Shown piece by piece: positions 1 to 11,730 of a stretch of DNA of 64,000 bases (position 1 is its first letter; each line of letters begins with the position of its first letter). The notes under the pieces are model-generated. The model did no database searches, had not been told where the DNA came from, and was given only the letters and a program-made list of their open reading frames with translations. A program made the translations under genes and the position numbers. The stretch comes from Zerene cesonia. Taxonomy: Eukaryota > Arthropoda > Insecta > Lepidoptera > Pieridae. Where the stretch lies: assembly GCF_012273895.1 (NCBI RefSeq), contig NC_052103.1, forward strand, positions 124,001 to 188,000, read 5' to 3'.

Positions 1-302
1 CCAAAACATATATTTGATCCTCAAGATATAAGGAATACGAAATTACGTTTTTGTCAGCTAGTTTTTAAAAGGAAACGATATTTATATTTTTTTCAAAAAT
101 GCTATTGTATTTGGCTAGAATAGTTCTAATATTGAACTGAAGCAATAAAAAAAGCATACAAACAGCATTTCTTTCTGCCAACATTTGTAATTACCGCAAA
201 GTCAAGTGAATAAGCTATCGTACATGACATGTACATTTGTGAGTTTTCATAATAGCATTGCTGTCACTTTAACTGTTTACATTGTTATTTTCCAATTTTC
301 AG

Positions 303-1438
303 ATCCTGTATCTAAGCAGCCATGCAATAGTCCCGATGCACGTGGCGTGCATCATGGCGGGCAACTACGTACGTGTGCACACCGGTCGGCTCGCCACCGC
401 ACTGTACGCGGGGCTGGAGCGGCCAGCTTTCGCGGTGCTAAGCGCGATATATGTCATCACTTTGGTCAACCATGTCGACAGTGAGTACGCGTGGCGTTGC
501 TAGTTACTCTTCCCGAGTAGACTTTCAAACAAGACAAACCAAAAATCATTCAAATTCAACCATATTTGTATGATAAGTTGTGTAACCAACAAAGATTTTA
601 TATTTAAAACTTACGTCTATAAGCAAAGATGATGATGGCTAAATATAGATATTTTAGACGTATGGATAACGCAACAACATACGATTATTCGTCAAAGACA
701 TTATGTATGTATCAATTGCTCTTTTTTAACACACTATCATCTTCGCTTCGTCACCTACAAAATTAGAAAAGATCGCTGGTGTGTCAATTACTTCTTGCTC
801 CCTGGCCAAACCACGCAAAGAGACGTAAATAATTAGCACACAGCATAAAAAACTTCATTTCATAGAAATCTATCTTACGATTCACACCAAGGATTCCTAA
901 ACTCCCAGGCTATGTGCCATATACCGACTTATAAGTAACGTTCTTCTTTCCCTCTGCGCAGACGTATACCGTCGGCTGCTGTCGCTGCGGCTGCTGCAAG
1001 CGCTGGGGCGGCTGTCGCTGGCGGTGCTGATGCTGCACTGGTGCGTCAACATGATGCTGGTCGCCTCGCGCCGCACGCTCTCTGAAGTGTCCGTTGGTAA
1101 CATTGTAAGTCAACACGCTGATTGTTTAGCAGTTGATTTTTATTCGTTTCTTCTGTTCAATAAAGTCTACATATTTAAACTATTTTAAAAACTAAATAGC
1201 ACATGTATATTTTTTATAGTTAGGAGTCCTTACGCCAAATGGCTGAACCAAATGATGAATATTTACATAGATATGAAGAGGAAGAAAATAGGGAAATAGA
1301 AACTATAAAATAAAACATGTTTTTTTGCAGGCCTCAGATCTAATTTCAACGATTTGGTGGACATACGTGCTGGCGCTACCACTGACCCTACTCGTCGAGT
1401 CTCCCATACAGAAGACTCTCAGCGCGTTTTTATCCTGA
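303..1438 (+). CDS. NRF-6-like membrane acyltransferase, C-terminal three exons (gene A, partial)
   Basis: Three + strand exons join in frame: 303-480, 962-1104 and 1331-1438 (stop TGA at 1436-1438), each with AG before and GT after where expected. They encode about 142 residues, the C-terminal end of a nose-resistant-to-fluoxetine-type protein (acyltransferase-3 superfamily): hydrophobic helices, the segment ALYAGLERPAFAVLSAIYV and the ending WWTYVLALPLTLLVESPIQK, where VE.P.QK is typical of the family's last helix. Family members are multi-pass membrane proteins of epithelia linked to lipid or drug transport. The rest of the gene lies left of the window. Exon lengths (178, 143, 108) and phases match the last three exons of the complete paralogue at 14473-31856, so this is a tandem duplicate. 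The reading is secure at family level; the substrate is unknown. Confidence 0.88.
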
Positions 1439-1536
1439 AAACATTTATTTTAACTACAATAGAATATAAAAGAGGACGGAATTTCGGCCGAAACAGAGAA
1501 TTTTCCTCTTAATCAATTTAATTTATATGCGTTGAA

Positions 1537-1542
1537 AATAAA
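1537..1542 (+). terminator. Candidate poly(A) signal of gene A
   Basis: AATAAA lies about 100 bases after the gene A stop codon. The placement is suitable, but the base composition is AT-rich and such hexamers also occur by chance. Confidence 0.45.
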
Positions 1543-2884
1543 AAGAACATAATTTCAAATTGTCTTCACGTAGAGCAGAAATGATTATTGACAAATTAAA
1601 CAACGCCATCTAGTCCCAGGATAAGTAAACTTTATAATTATCGATATACAAAAATATGCTTATATAAGTATCATTGTTATGTATACACAAGCTTACCAAC
1701 ATGACGTGATACACGCGATTTTCACAAAATTTGAGACATTTGCATAGAAATTATGTCGCAACATTAGTTTTGTAGGTAATGTGAATACAGTTCAAAGAAT
1801 TTAATCACACGTTTCAATTATGTAAATTTACTAGCTATCGTTGGACCTCGGTGTGGCCTTATTATTTATAAGAATAACTATAAGCAGTTGCCAAATATAA
1901 TGTTAATTCAAGGTAATTAAGTCTAAGTATAGCAATTATTATTATATTTAATTTCTAAGGATTAATTTGTTTTCAAGTACAGCATGAATCAATAGTGATA
2001 TTATATGCTAAGACTAAAGTTATTTTGCTGGTACAAACTCAACTTTACGTCAAAGGTATATTGTTTATCGGTTTTTTCTTAAATTTTGGGCATTATTTAA
2101 ACTTCTTTGCTGAATAACTTGGAATTATTCAGTTGAATGAAGAAATTTTTTTGCCTTTTCGTTTGGTTTTCGTAAAATATTGAGAAGATTAAGATATCAA
2201 GAAATAAATGAGTTATATTTTGTAATGTTGTTTTTGCTGTATATTGTCAAATAAAATATTAAAAATGTATTTTGCCTTTTGCCTTTGTTTTTAAATTACC
2301 TTAAGTCATTACTTCTTATTTTTATTCATGCTGAAACCGTTTGTCATAAAATTTGACGTTTGATATATTTTTTTTATTATAAGCGAGCAAGCTGGTGGTT
2401 CGCTTGATGGTAATCGAACAAGTCCATGAACATTCCCAGAGGTAGGGGTGCTGCTAATGTATTGTCCGCTTTTAAAGGGATAATAGATAAGCAAAGGATT
2501 GCCAAGGGGAATAAAGGAAACAGGTCAGAACTAGGTGAAATTTAATCAGAATCACACAAGGGACATCAGGTTTCAGATAAAAAACGAATCATCAAAATCG
2601 GTTCTCGAGAAAAAATCTCAAAATAAATTACAGTCGATTTGATAACCTCTTCCTTTTTTAAATAAAATGATAACAATTTGTAGCAGTTAAACGTACTAGA
2701 TAATTTAAACGTATTTTCAAACACTACAACTGACCCCGCAGCCAACTGCAAATTTTAAACATGAAAATTAAGTGGTTCGGGGGCAAAACCTGAAATATAA
2801 TCTACTAACTAATTAATCTATACAGTACACCAAAAGTAGTGTATAAAGGGTTATTCTAAATTGTCTTCTCGATTATAAAAATCA

Positions 2885-3150
2885 GTTTTGTATGTGGGAG
2901 TAGAGCACACTTCGGCACGAATTGGGCTAGCTCGCACCGAGGTAGTACGTGTGGTACATTCAAGAGAAAACCGATGTGAAATAAATGCATGCTGCTGTGT
3001 TTCGTAAGGTGATTGGGTAACTTGGTTGGGTGTTGATTTCGCCTATCCTTTTGTTAATCAATTTCCAATTTGAAGTCGGCAGTGAATTTGTAGAGGCGTA
3101 ATGTCTGCAATCGAGCTTACGCCTCTCCTAATGTTCATGGGCGGTGGAGC
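2885..3150 (-). repeat. Dispersed repeat family 'GGTGGTTCGC', inverted copy
   Basis: Read on the minus strand, the segment runs from a GGGCGGTGG-type end through a short stem built on ACGCCTCT/AGAGGCGT to a GCACGAATTGGGC/CTCGCACCGAGG section. The same order recurs at 9330-9660, 11560-11730 (inverted), 16880-17100 (inverted), 58850-58945 (inverted) and 63400-63520 (inverted). It is a non-coding degraded interspersed repeat; I cannot say which class of element made it. Confidence 0.6.
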
Positions 3151-6093
3151 GGTAAATAATTAATAGACCAATTTTAAAATTTGTATTATCGTTTTTAATT
3201 TCAAGGTCGCAAAGAGGAAAGCTATTTCTAGTTTTACGAGTCTGTCTCTATCTAAAAGGTTAATTACAAAATCTATAAAACTATACAAATAATAATATGA
3301 AGAAATATAATAATTTATTGTATGAAGAGGATACAAGAACTATTAGACCGACTAAAATTTTTTTTCACCATTAGATATGAACGCGATCCATGAGTGCTAT
3401 GACGTATAGACCGCTACTATACAATATTGCATATATTATTAGTAATGGCTATTAAAATTCAGTAACTGAAGCTACCCACATAGAAGAAGATATCAAGCAA
3501 AACACGACGCTCCAGACTGACCACGACCCTCAGAGAGGATTTCGACATGAAGACATGAAGATTATTTTTTAATGAATTGAAATTCAGTAAATATAAACTT
3601 TAATAATTCAAAGAAAATCGAAACTTGTTATTCCATAAAGGTACAATTAAAATATCCAACAAAGTAACTTCGAGCTAATTTTGCCGATTGTTTAAATAAG
3701 TGTTGAAGTGACAACATTGTCTGTTTTATATCTGTGTAAATAATATACAATTAATTGTAACAAGTTTGAGCGGTGGAGACGTAGTGTTTCTGGGAAGTTC
3801 TAAACAATTAATCGCAGGCATAATTACGATGTAAATACAATAAACTAGTGGCCAATGACCTTGGACCTTTTCGTTCAAATATCGTTGCGTTATTATTATA
3901 AATACTAACTTAAAAAGAAAAGTGCGAACATATAAAAAGACAACATTCAACAGTTTGTGCGTGCTAATGCGATGTCCATTTTTATTTATACTATCATAGT
4001 TTTTAGCTCTTAAATGTTTTCATACCGGAGCGGGCCCCCGAGATGGTGGTTCACCTGATGGTAAACAACCACCGATCTCAACCTCAAACATCAAATAAGC
4101 GCACCTAAAACAAAAATAGTTCATGTTTCAATTATTTACCAAATACGTAAACATCAAATGAAAACAACTGCCTACTTGATATTATAGTAAAAACATACTA
4201 GGGTATTATTTATTATTATTTATCTAAAGATGAACGGGCGGCGCACCCTAGAGCACCCTGATAACACTCACTAGGAACACTTTAAAGAGGGAGGGAGAGG
4301 ACATTTTAAATGGGAGATAACTGTGAAATGTACAATGTAGATTGTACATCGTTACAAATATTATGAACTAATAGACTTAGTAGTACTAATCACAATCACG
4401 CTTCAGGCTCGAGTCCCGCACACGTGATTATGGTATATCACGTACCAGAAGTGACGTGTCACATTAGTGTGATATAAAAAAACTAATAAATATATATCTC
4501 TTTAACAACCTGCTTATAATTACATGCGTGGTCATTACGATCTTGTTTTGACTCATTAAATAAGCAATGCAAATTTTATAATTCGTGTTTGACTCACACG
4601 TTTATGGGATTTTTTTTATATATCCGAGCGGAATTTTATTTTTGGAGGACAAAGGACGCTTATTGTCCTCGCTCGAATTGTAATCAATCGGAAATTCAAT
4701 TCTTGAACGGATATCCAATCTAAGTCAGTGTCAAGAAACCTGTATTTTTTATAATTTAATGCAAATGTAATGATCTTTGAATTATTTCATATATCGTCCG
4801 CGACCTGGCAAGGGCATCGCTCCGTCTGATCTGGATAAAATCTAGGCCACAATTTGCTACGACTTCCGTAATATTTATATAACAAGCAAGGGCGGTGAGC
4901 ACAAAGGTTTAGTGCAAAACATCAAAAGACAGAAGTTACTTACTACGCAAAAAATTATGATAAATATCTAAAATAAAACAAGAATAAGGACCACGTCGTT
5001 ACATTGTTTGTCAGTTTGTCATAATGATAGTTTAAGCTATTGCTACTAAATATTTTTATATGTTATTAGCTGTTCGCCCCGGGTCCTCGTGAGACGACCT
5101 GGTATAATATTGTATGAAGAACATATTATTATATTATATTATTATGTACACAAGTTGGAAGGTGATACAAAGCTCGTAGTTTTTGTTTCATTTTGAAGTT
5201 AAAACTTCTTTAAGCGCACGGCACACACATTTTTTCGTAGGCAGTGAGTTGAGTGTTCGCAGTAAAAAGATTTAATCATCATAAATTCAGGGTTTTTTAT
5301 TGAAATACCTCCATAACGCCGGAAACTTGCAAAAAAATTAATTTTAGTATCGCATTAAGCGTATCATTTAGTTGTAAATGTGAAGAAGAAAAATTAAAAT
5401 ATGGTTAGTGTAGTTTTTGTGTAGAGTAAAATAGATAAGAATATTCATCTTAATTCATGAAGTCGCAAATCACGAAATTTTCTAAATTTAAATTTAATTA
5501 AAAACCTAAATGAAGAAGGCTGAATGAAGGCTAAATTCCTTAAAAAATAGCAGTGGTAACAAGACTATGTCAAGCAAAAATAATTGTAATTTTAATAAGT
5601 TATTATTTATATCAAGACAATATAATTTCAAAGTTAGATACAATATTTACTCTCAGAAGCGCTTTCAGAGTTAGAACGTGCGTTACCGCGGTACTGTTAC
5701 GTCGATCGACAAAGATATACGTAATTACGATTAAGATTCCCACGTAAAATTATTTATTATACTACAGAAATGATTACGCGCAGCCCGTTCACCTTCACTA
5801 CGTTTTATAAGTTCGAGAAACTACCCGCAACATCAATATTGCTTGTGTATATAGGCGGTGACCACCTATCATCACATGGCCCACATGTTCCTCTGCTTGG
5901 TCTGACTGCTCGCTGCACGGTATCAGAAAACGTGACATCAAATAGTTGTTATGGAAATTCGATAATAGACTCAAATATAAAGCGAATGCAGTGCTAACGT
6001 ATATATCTACTATATAATAAAAATAGTTTTAAAAAACTAAAAAACACGCTTCTCAAGCACATCAAACTAAAAACTATAAAATAATTTTTAATA

Positions 6094-7093
6094 NNNNNNN
6101 NNNNNNNNNNNNNNNNNNNNNNNNNNNNNNNNNNNNNNNNNNNNNNNNNNNNNNNNNNNNNNNNNNNNNNNNNNNNNNNNNNNNNNNNNNNNNNNNNNNN
6201 NNNNNNNNNNNNNNNNNNNNNNNNNNNNNNNNNNNNNNNNNNNNNNNNNNNNNNNNNNNNNNNNNNNNNNNNNNNNNNNNNNNNNNNNNNNNNNNNNNNN
6301 NNNNNNNNNNNNNNNNNNNNNNNNNNNNNNNNNNNNNNNNNNNNNNNNNNNNNNNNNNNNNNNNNNNNNNNNNNNNNNNNNNNNNNNNNNNNNNNNNNNN
6401 NNNNNNNNNNNNNNNNNNNNNNNNNNNNNNNNNNNNNNNNNNNNNNNNNNNNNNNNNNNNNNNNNNNNNNNNNNNNNNNNNNNNNNNNNNNNNNNNNNNN
6501 NNNNNNNNNNNNNNNNNNNNNNNNNNNNNNNNNNNNNNNNNNNNNNNNNNNNNNNNNNNNNNNNNNNNNNNNNNNNNNNNNNNNNNNNNNNNNNNNNNNN
6601 NNNNNNNNNNNNNNNNNNNNNNNNNNNNNNNNNNNNNNNNNNNNNNNNNNNNNNNNNNNNNNNNNNNNNNNNNNNNNNNNNNNNNNNNNNNNNNNNNNNN
6701 NNNNNNNNNNNNNNNNNNNNNNNNNNNNNNNNNNNNNNNNNNNNNNNNNNNNNNNNNNNNNNNNNNNNNNNNNNNNNNNNNNNNNNNNNNNNNNNNNNNN
6801 NNNNNNNNNNNNNNNNNNNNNNNNNNNNNNNNNNNNNNNNNNNNNNNNNNNNNNNNNNNNNNNNNNNNNNNNNNNNNNNNNNNNNNNNNNNNNNNNNNNN
6901 NNNNNNNNNNNNNNNNNNNNNNNNNNNNNNNNNNNNNNNNNNNNNNNNNNNNNNNNNNNNNNNNNNNNNNNNNNNNNNNNNNNNNNNNNNNNNNNNNNNN
7001 NNNNNNNNNNNNNNNNNNNNNNNNNNNNNNNNNNNNNNNNNNNNNNNNNNNNNNNNNNNNNNNNNNNNNNNNNNNNNNNNNNNNNNNNNNNNN
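6094..7093. other. Assembly gap (1000 N)
   Basis: Exactly 1000 N, a placeholder size. The flanks are AT-rich and do not repeat each other, unlike two of the other gaps in this window. Nothing can be said about its content. Confidence 0.99.
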
Positions 7094-7454
7094 CTAGAAA
7101 AAATACCATCCGGTTTATGTAAGAAACATAAAATAGAAAAAAAATAATTTTTTTTTTCCGTCACAGACGAGTTTTGAACCTACGTCCACGGAGCCTGTCG
7201 TTGTACGTCAACTAAGACTGGCAACAGTAACAGAATGTTATAACAGTCATAAGCTGTTAGCCCTTACGTAGAGGATACGTAAGGAAATTGTTAAATCCTG
7301 GCGCTCCTGATCAGGATAATGGGATAAACTTACTATATTACTCTATTGGCACCAGTTCTTAATAAGTGTACAAAGTTTGAATGAAATCGGTTCGCGGGAA
7401 GTGGGAGAAAAACGGGTGTGAGTTACATACATACATACAAACATACAAGTGAAG

Positions 7455-7675
7455 CTAATAAAAGCGTGTTAAAAATAAGTCGGGTTTTCCTTCCTGACGC
7501 TATAACTCCAGAACGCACGAACCGATTTCCACGGTTTTGCATTCGTTGGAAAGGTCTCGAGCTCCGTGAGGTTTATAGCAAAGAACATTCAGGAAAAATT
7601 TCAACAGAAATGTGTGAAAATCATTTTTCACATACAGCCATCTGGTGGCGAAACGGAGTTCGCCGGGTTTGCTAG
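7455..7675 (+). mobile_element. Helitron-like non-autonomous element, 3' part
   Basis: The sequence includes a conserved block about an 'ATCTGGTGGCGAAACGGAG' motif and ends in GCCGGGTTTGCTAG followed by T. A short GC-rich stem just before CTAG with T as the next base is the usual 3' end of Helitrons (CTRR end, inserted between A and T). It has no coding capacity. The 5' end is not defined. Confidence 0.45.
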
Positions 7676-7689
7676 TACCTATATATATA

Positions 7690-7760
7690 TAGGCTAGGCG
7701 TTGATACGGTTTGACAAAAACGCGGGTTCGAATCCCCCCTCGTGATCAAATTTTTTTATT
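7690..7760 (+). repeat. tRNA-like segment with B box, copy 1
   Basis: Contains GCGGGTTCGAATCCC, a match to the pol III B box (GGTTCGANNCC), after a GGCG-TTGAT-ACGGTTT-GACAA stretch that resembles an anticodon arm. It aligns with the better-preserved copy at 8801-8883. The T stem and the acceptor are degenerate, so this is a pseudogene-like relic and not a working tRNA. Confidence 0.5.
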
Positions 7761-8794
7761 CTTTCAAAATTTCTCATTCATAAAGCATTTCAATGCTATA
7801 AAACTAAAAATTAAATGTACATATAGTTTCTGAACGCTGAAAGCGTTTCAAGGAGCTTGAATGATACCCCATTTCCTTCATTAAATTCATTTCAATCAGT
7901 TTCTTGATCTTTTTTTTATCCATATGAAACGTAGCATAACCTATGTCCAGAAAAAATATATACCAAAGAAGACAAACAAATACTTTATTTATAATGCTAT
8001 GTTGCATTAGTAAGGATATTATATATCTATATATACAAAGGAAAGTCCTTAATTAATTAATTCGTTATCCTTAACGTAACTAACACATAGTTACGTTAAG
8101 GATAACGAATAAACCAATTTGGCTGAAAATTTGTGCAAAAGGTAGCTTACAACCAGGAGATGGATATTGGAAGATTTTATTATATTATATAGTTTATTTT
8201 TATACTATAAAGTTACGGGACGAGTTAGTGTTTGTTGTGCTACCCAGTATAACTAGTCGAACTCGTTACAGCATTGTCAGGAAATGGCCCGCCAAATAAA
8301 CAAATATAGCGAAAAACTAAACGTTTGAGCCTCTTAAACAGTCATTAATTACGATGTGTACATTGAACTAACAAAATAATTAACGTATAAATATATAAGT
8401 GACGTATTGAAAACAAACCGGATTCGAAAACTCGTTAAAATTAACGCAAAATTTTATTAAAGTGATTTAATATTGAGATTAGCTTCAAGGAAACTCACAG
8501 TGTGATACAGTTCTTGAATGTGAATGATTTTGAATTATTTAGTGAGGAAGAAATATTTATTACCATTAATAAGCTATTCTGATGTAAATCTGACAGTGAC
8601 GTGCCGTGGTATTGGTTTTTAATTTTCCTTTGTTCCAATCGAAAGAAGAAATGAAGAAAGAGTTTTTTTTTAACATTCATTATTTTAATACACACATTTT
8701 TTTTAAGAAAAATGAAAACAAATTTTTAAATCTAATTTTTATTTCTTTACTATTGAAATGCTTTATAAATTAGAAATTCTGAAAGAATAGAAAA

Positions 8795-8889
8795 AAATTA
8801 TCTCGAGGCGGGATCACTGTTGCTGAGAGTCTAGGCGTTGCTACGGTTTGGCAAAAGACGCGGGTTCGAATCCCGCCTCGAGATAATTT
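8795..8889 (+). repeat. tRNA-like segment inside a perfect 19-bp inverted repeat
   Basis: The arms 8795-8813 and 8871-8889 are perfect reverse complements (19 bp) around a 57-base loop. Inside are a T-arm-like GCGGG/CCCGC stem with TTCGAAT loop, an anticodon-arm-like stem TTGCT/GGCAA with a 7-base loop, and a weak D-arm. Seven bases TCTCGAG/CTCGAGA could pair as an acceptor stem, but an extra stretch of about 14 bases lies between that stem and the D-arm, so it is not a standard tRNA. The AT-rich sequence just left of it (about 8725-8795) is an inverted copy of 7745-7815. It is best read as a tRNA-derived mobile repeat. Confidence 0.5.
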
Positions 8890-8989
8890 GTTTTCTATAC
8901 TTACTTTCCAAAATTTCTCCAATTTCTCGTAATAATCAAATCAAATCAAATCGGTATATAATATAATAAACATAAAAAATGAAATTTAA

Positions 8990-9102
8990 AAAATTCACTT
9001 TTAACTTATCAGCGTGGTGCTAAAAAGGGAAACTACTCAGCTTGTGCTACGCGTAATGCGCTGATATTCAGTAGCCCCTGACTAGTTGGAGTGTCAGCCA
9101 AA
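8990..9102 (-). repeat. Interspersed repeat, inverted relative of 18978-19156
   Basis: Read on the minus strand, it matches the + strand copy at 18978: a CTGACACTCCAA-type start, a GGGGCTACTGAA segment, a GCGCAT-ACGCGTAGC segment and a CCCTTTTTAGCACCAC segment in the same order. It is non-coding. Confidence 0.55.
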
Positions 9103-9329
9103 ATTATCAACATACATATATACATACGTGAATAAGTACTAATAAATATTTAACAAGGAAAATAGAGGTCAATGCTAAATTAAAATTACAAATAGGAATA
9201 ACATAACAGTATATGAAATAAATTATAAGTAAAGTAAAGAATAAATAGATTATTTATTATAATAATATCCTTGCGACTGCAGCTTTAAGTAGTTGATTTT
9301 CAGAACAAATTTGAATTTATGCCACAAGC

Positions 9330-9660
9330 GGGCAGCTAAGCTGGTGGTTCGCGTGATGGTAAGCGATCACCACCGCCCATTAACATTCGCAGAGGAAGTG
9401 CCTCACACAGCATGCTATTATTTAACGCCTTCTGTGTAAGGCACTAATGGAATATGTCCGAAATTTCAATGTCGATTTTTTTTATGTCACAGTCGGCAAT
9501 GGATGGCGCTACCACCGCCCATGAACATTTGTAGTGGCGTAAAGTCGATTACAGACCTTACGCCTCTACAAATGGATTGCCGACTTTAAATTGGGAAGGG
9601 ATTAAGAAAGGATTGGCGAGAGGAATAAAGGAAAGGACTGGGAAGGGGAAGGAAAAAGAT
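9330..9660 (+). repeat. Dispersed repeat family 'GGTGGTTCGC', longest + copy
   Basis: It carries the family's ordered blocks: CTGGTGGTTCGCGTGATGG, ACCACCGCCCAT.AACATT (present twice, near 9370 and 9510), then an imperfect hairpin at 9526-9574 whose arms read CATTTGTAG..GCGTAA and TTACGCCTCTACAAATG, then a purine-rich GGGAAGGGATTAAGAAAGG run. The double occurrence of the first blocks suggests two nested or tandem copies. Non-coding. Confidence 0.55.
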
Positions 9661-11559
9661 ATCGGCCTCGATTCAGATAATGTGTCGCTAATGACGACGC
9701 TAATATTATTATATTGGTTTTTTATTAATCATTATATACGCGCGAGTGCCATCACGTGCGCTCGCGTTGTGTTTGTGTGTGCCCATTCGTATTGTGTGTA
9801 TGTAGGGATATCAAGGACATTCGGTAGGACAGGCCAGCCGCGTAAAGAAAAAGATATATTTATGTATATATATATTACTTAACTTTTAAGTAATATATTC
9901 AATAAACATGAATTTTTTATTAAAAAACTTAAAAATAACATATGTATTAAATGGACATCTGTAGGTAATTTAATTATAGGTATATCTTATATGTTTATAT
10001 ATCTTTACTAATTTTTAAATATGAAGAGTTTGTTGGTTCGCTTCAACACAATCTCAGGAACTAGAGGGCTGATTTGGATGAAATTTGGTACAGAGATAGA
10101 TACATGAAAAAAGAAATAGAATTGTTTGGTCCCGGACATTATATGAGAATGGGCACTATGCGGGGGAATTTCCGGGGCTATATTGTCCCTTGCCAACACC
10201 GACAAAGCTGGGGGAGGGAAACTAGTTTATTTAAATACTTAGAGATATTTTGAATATCGACTTATTATATACCAGCTTGTTTCTTCTTTTCCGCAATAAA
10301 ATATACTCAAATTTCATTATAATGCCGGACACTGTCTGTTATAGGTATTTTTATTAATATTTCACGATCTCAAATTTAATATTTCAAGGCTAGAAACAAT
10401 GGGAACGAATTGAAACTAGGTGAATTTTGCAGACTTGTTCATATTTTATGTTCTAATCTGTATGTAGACATAAAAGAAAGTCGTGTTAGAACAGATTTGG
10501 ATGAAATTTGATACAGTGATAGTTTGAGACCTGAAAAAGGACATAGAATAGTTTCATCCCGGAAATCTCCCTAAAATTTCGGGAATAACCTCGGGACTGT
10601 CTCTGATGTCTTTCTTCGCTAGTGACAATTAACTAAAAATTACTTTTTTCTAAGACTTAAAATTACTCTTTTCTAATTTTAGAAAAAAATAGTGTATAAT
10701 ATATAGCCATAAGCATTGAAATGAATCAAATAAGAATAAATAAAGAATTTTTTAAATCGCTTCAGAAGTTCTTGAATCTAGCCTTTCCGAACAAAGAAAC
10801 AAACACTTCAGTTTTATATTATAAAATATTTAACAAAAATATAAAATACCACAGATAACATAATTCTATAATGCTAATATAAAAAAATATACTCTGTAAG
10901 TACCGATTTCTACACACAGTCAAGTAAAAAATAAATAATCTAAACATTAAACAAAGCATAATCACGTTTTCACATGTCGGTACATTTAAAATATCACAAT
11001 CGTCTTTAAATATTTTTTTGCTATTATTGTATATCTTAAAATGGTCTTATTTTTTGCATCTCTAAGGATATTGCCACGCGTCCAACAACCGCCATACTCA
11101 TTAAATTAAATAACATAATGCTGAACGCTACTTTAATTATTATATTAATGCCCTTGAATAATTAATTAAAACAAAATAAAAATATAATAAATTCTATTAG
11201 GTCTACGCTAATTAAAATGCGCATTTTAAAAACAGCAAATTCGGTTCACGGAACTTTTAGTTTGTTTACAATTATATAGATAGTTTGTTATTTTGTGAGT
11301 TTGTTTTAAGTTATTTGTTTTTAATCTCTGGATCCAGTGAACCGATTTCAAAACGAGGTCGAGTTATTTATTTATATTGCTAAGTTATTTGAGCAATAGC
11401 AACCCTCGCTATATGTGACGTAAATGCCTTACCTCGTAGGCTGTTTTTTTTTAATAAGTAATACGCAATTCGAAACAAATGCAATATAATTAATTTCTCC
11501 AAAAAGACCGAGTTTCTTGAGAAGAGAGGTAACATCAAGCCGGAGGACTGTTTTTTTTA

Positions 11560-11730
11560 CTCTCCTCTCCATTCCTTCATTCCCGTTGTCAACCCTCCCC
11601 TTATCCTTTAGGCCCTAAAAAGCGGGAAACGCATTTACAGCGGTTCTACCTCTGCAAATGTGCATGGGTAGTGGTGATCGCTTACCATCAGGTGAACCGT
11701 CAGCTCGGCTGCCCGCCAATGGGCTGAAAA
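11560..11730 (-). repeat. Dispersed repeat family 'GGTGGTTCGC', inverted copy
   Basis: In minus orientation it shows the purine-rich run (seen here as a pyrimidine-rich CTCTCCATTCCTTCATTCC stretch on +), the GCAAATGTGCATGGG block and the TACCATCAGGTGAACC block. Non-coding. Confidence 0.55.

Larger units (their letters stand above)
1439..6093. other. AT-rich intergenic spacer with repeat fragments
   Basis: No coding exon could be supported here. The stretch holds three fragments of one dispersed repeat family (about 2385-2520 in + orientation, 2885-3150 inverted, 4025-4080 in + orientation). They are recognised by shared phrases such as CTGGTGGTTCGC.TGATGGTAA and the paired short arms reading TACGCCTCT. 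The rest is low-complexity AT-rich sequence. Confidence 0.6.

Noticed and set aside
897..1116. Minus-strand ORFs over gene A
   Set aside because: Antisense shadows of gene A exon 962-1104, which has correct splice borders and phase.
5994..7164. Long open frames spanning the first N gap
   Set aside because: They are made almost entirely of N; the real flanking codons are AT-rich and non-coding.
8038..8110. Short inverted repeat around GTTATCCTTAACGTAACTA and TAGTTACGTTAAGGATAAC
   Set aside because: A genuine short hairpin in AT-rich spacer, but alone and without boundaries or target duplications, so no feature claim is made beyond this note.
8801..8883. Functional tRNA gene
   Set aside because: The T arm and an anticodon-like arm exist, but about 14 extra bases separate the possible acceptor strand from the D-arm and the base before the anticodon is C rather than T; better read as a tRNA-derived repeat.
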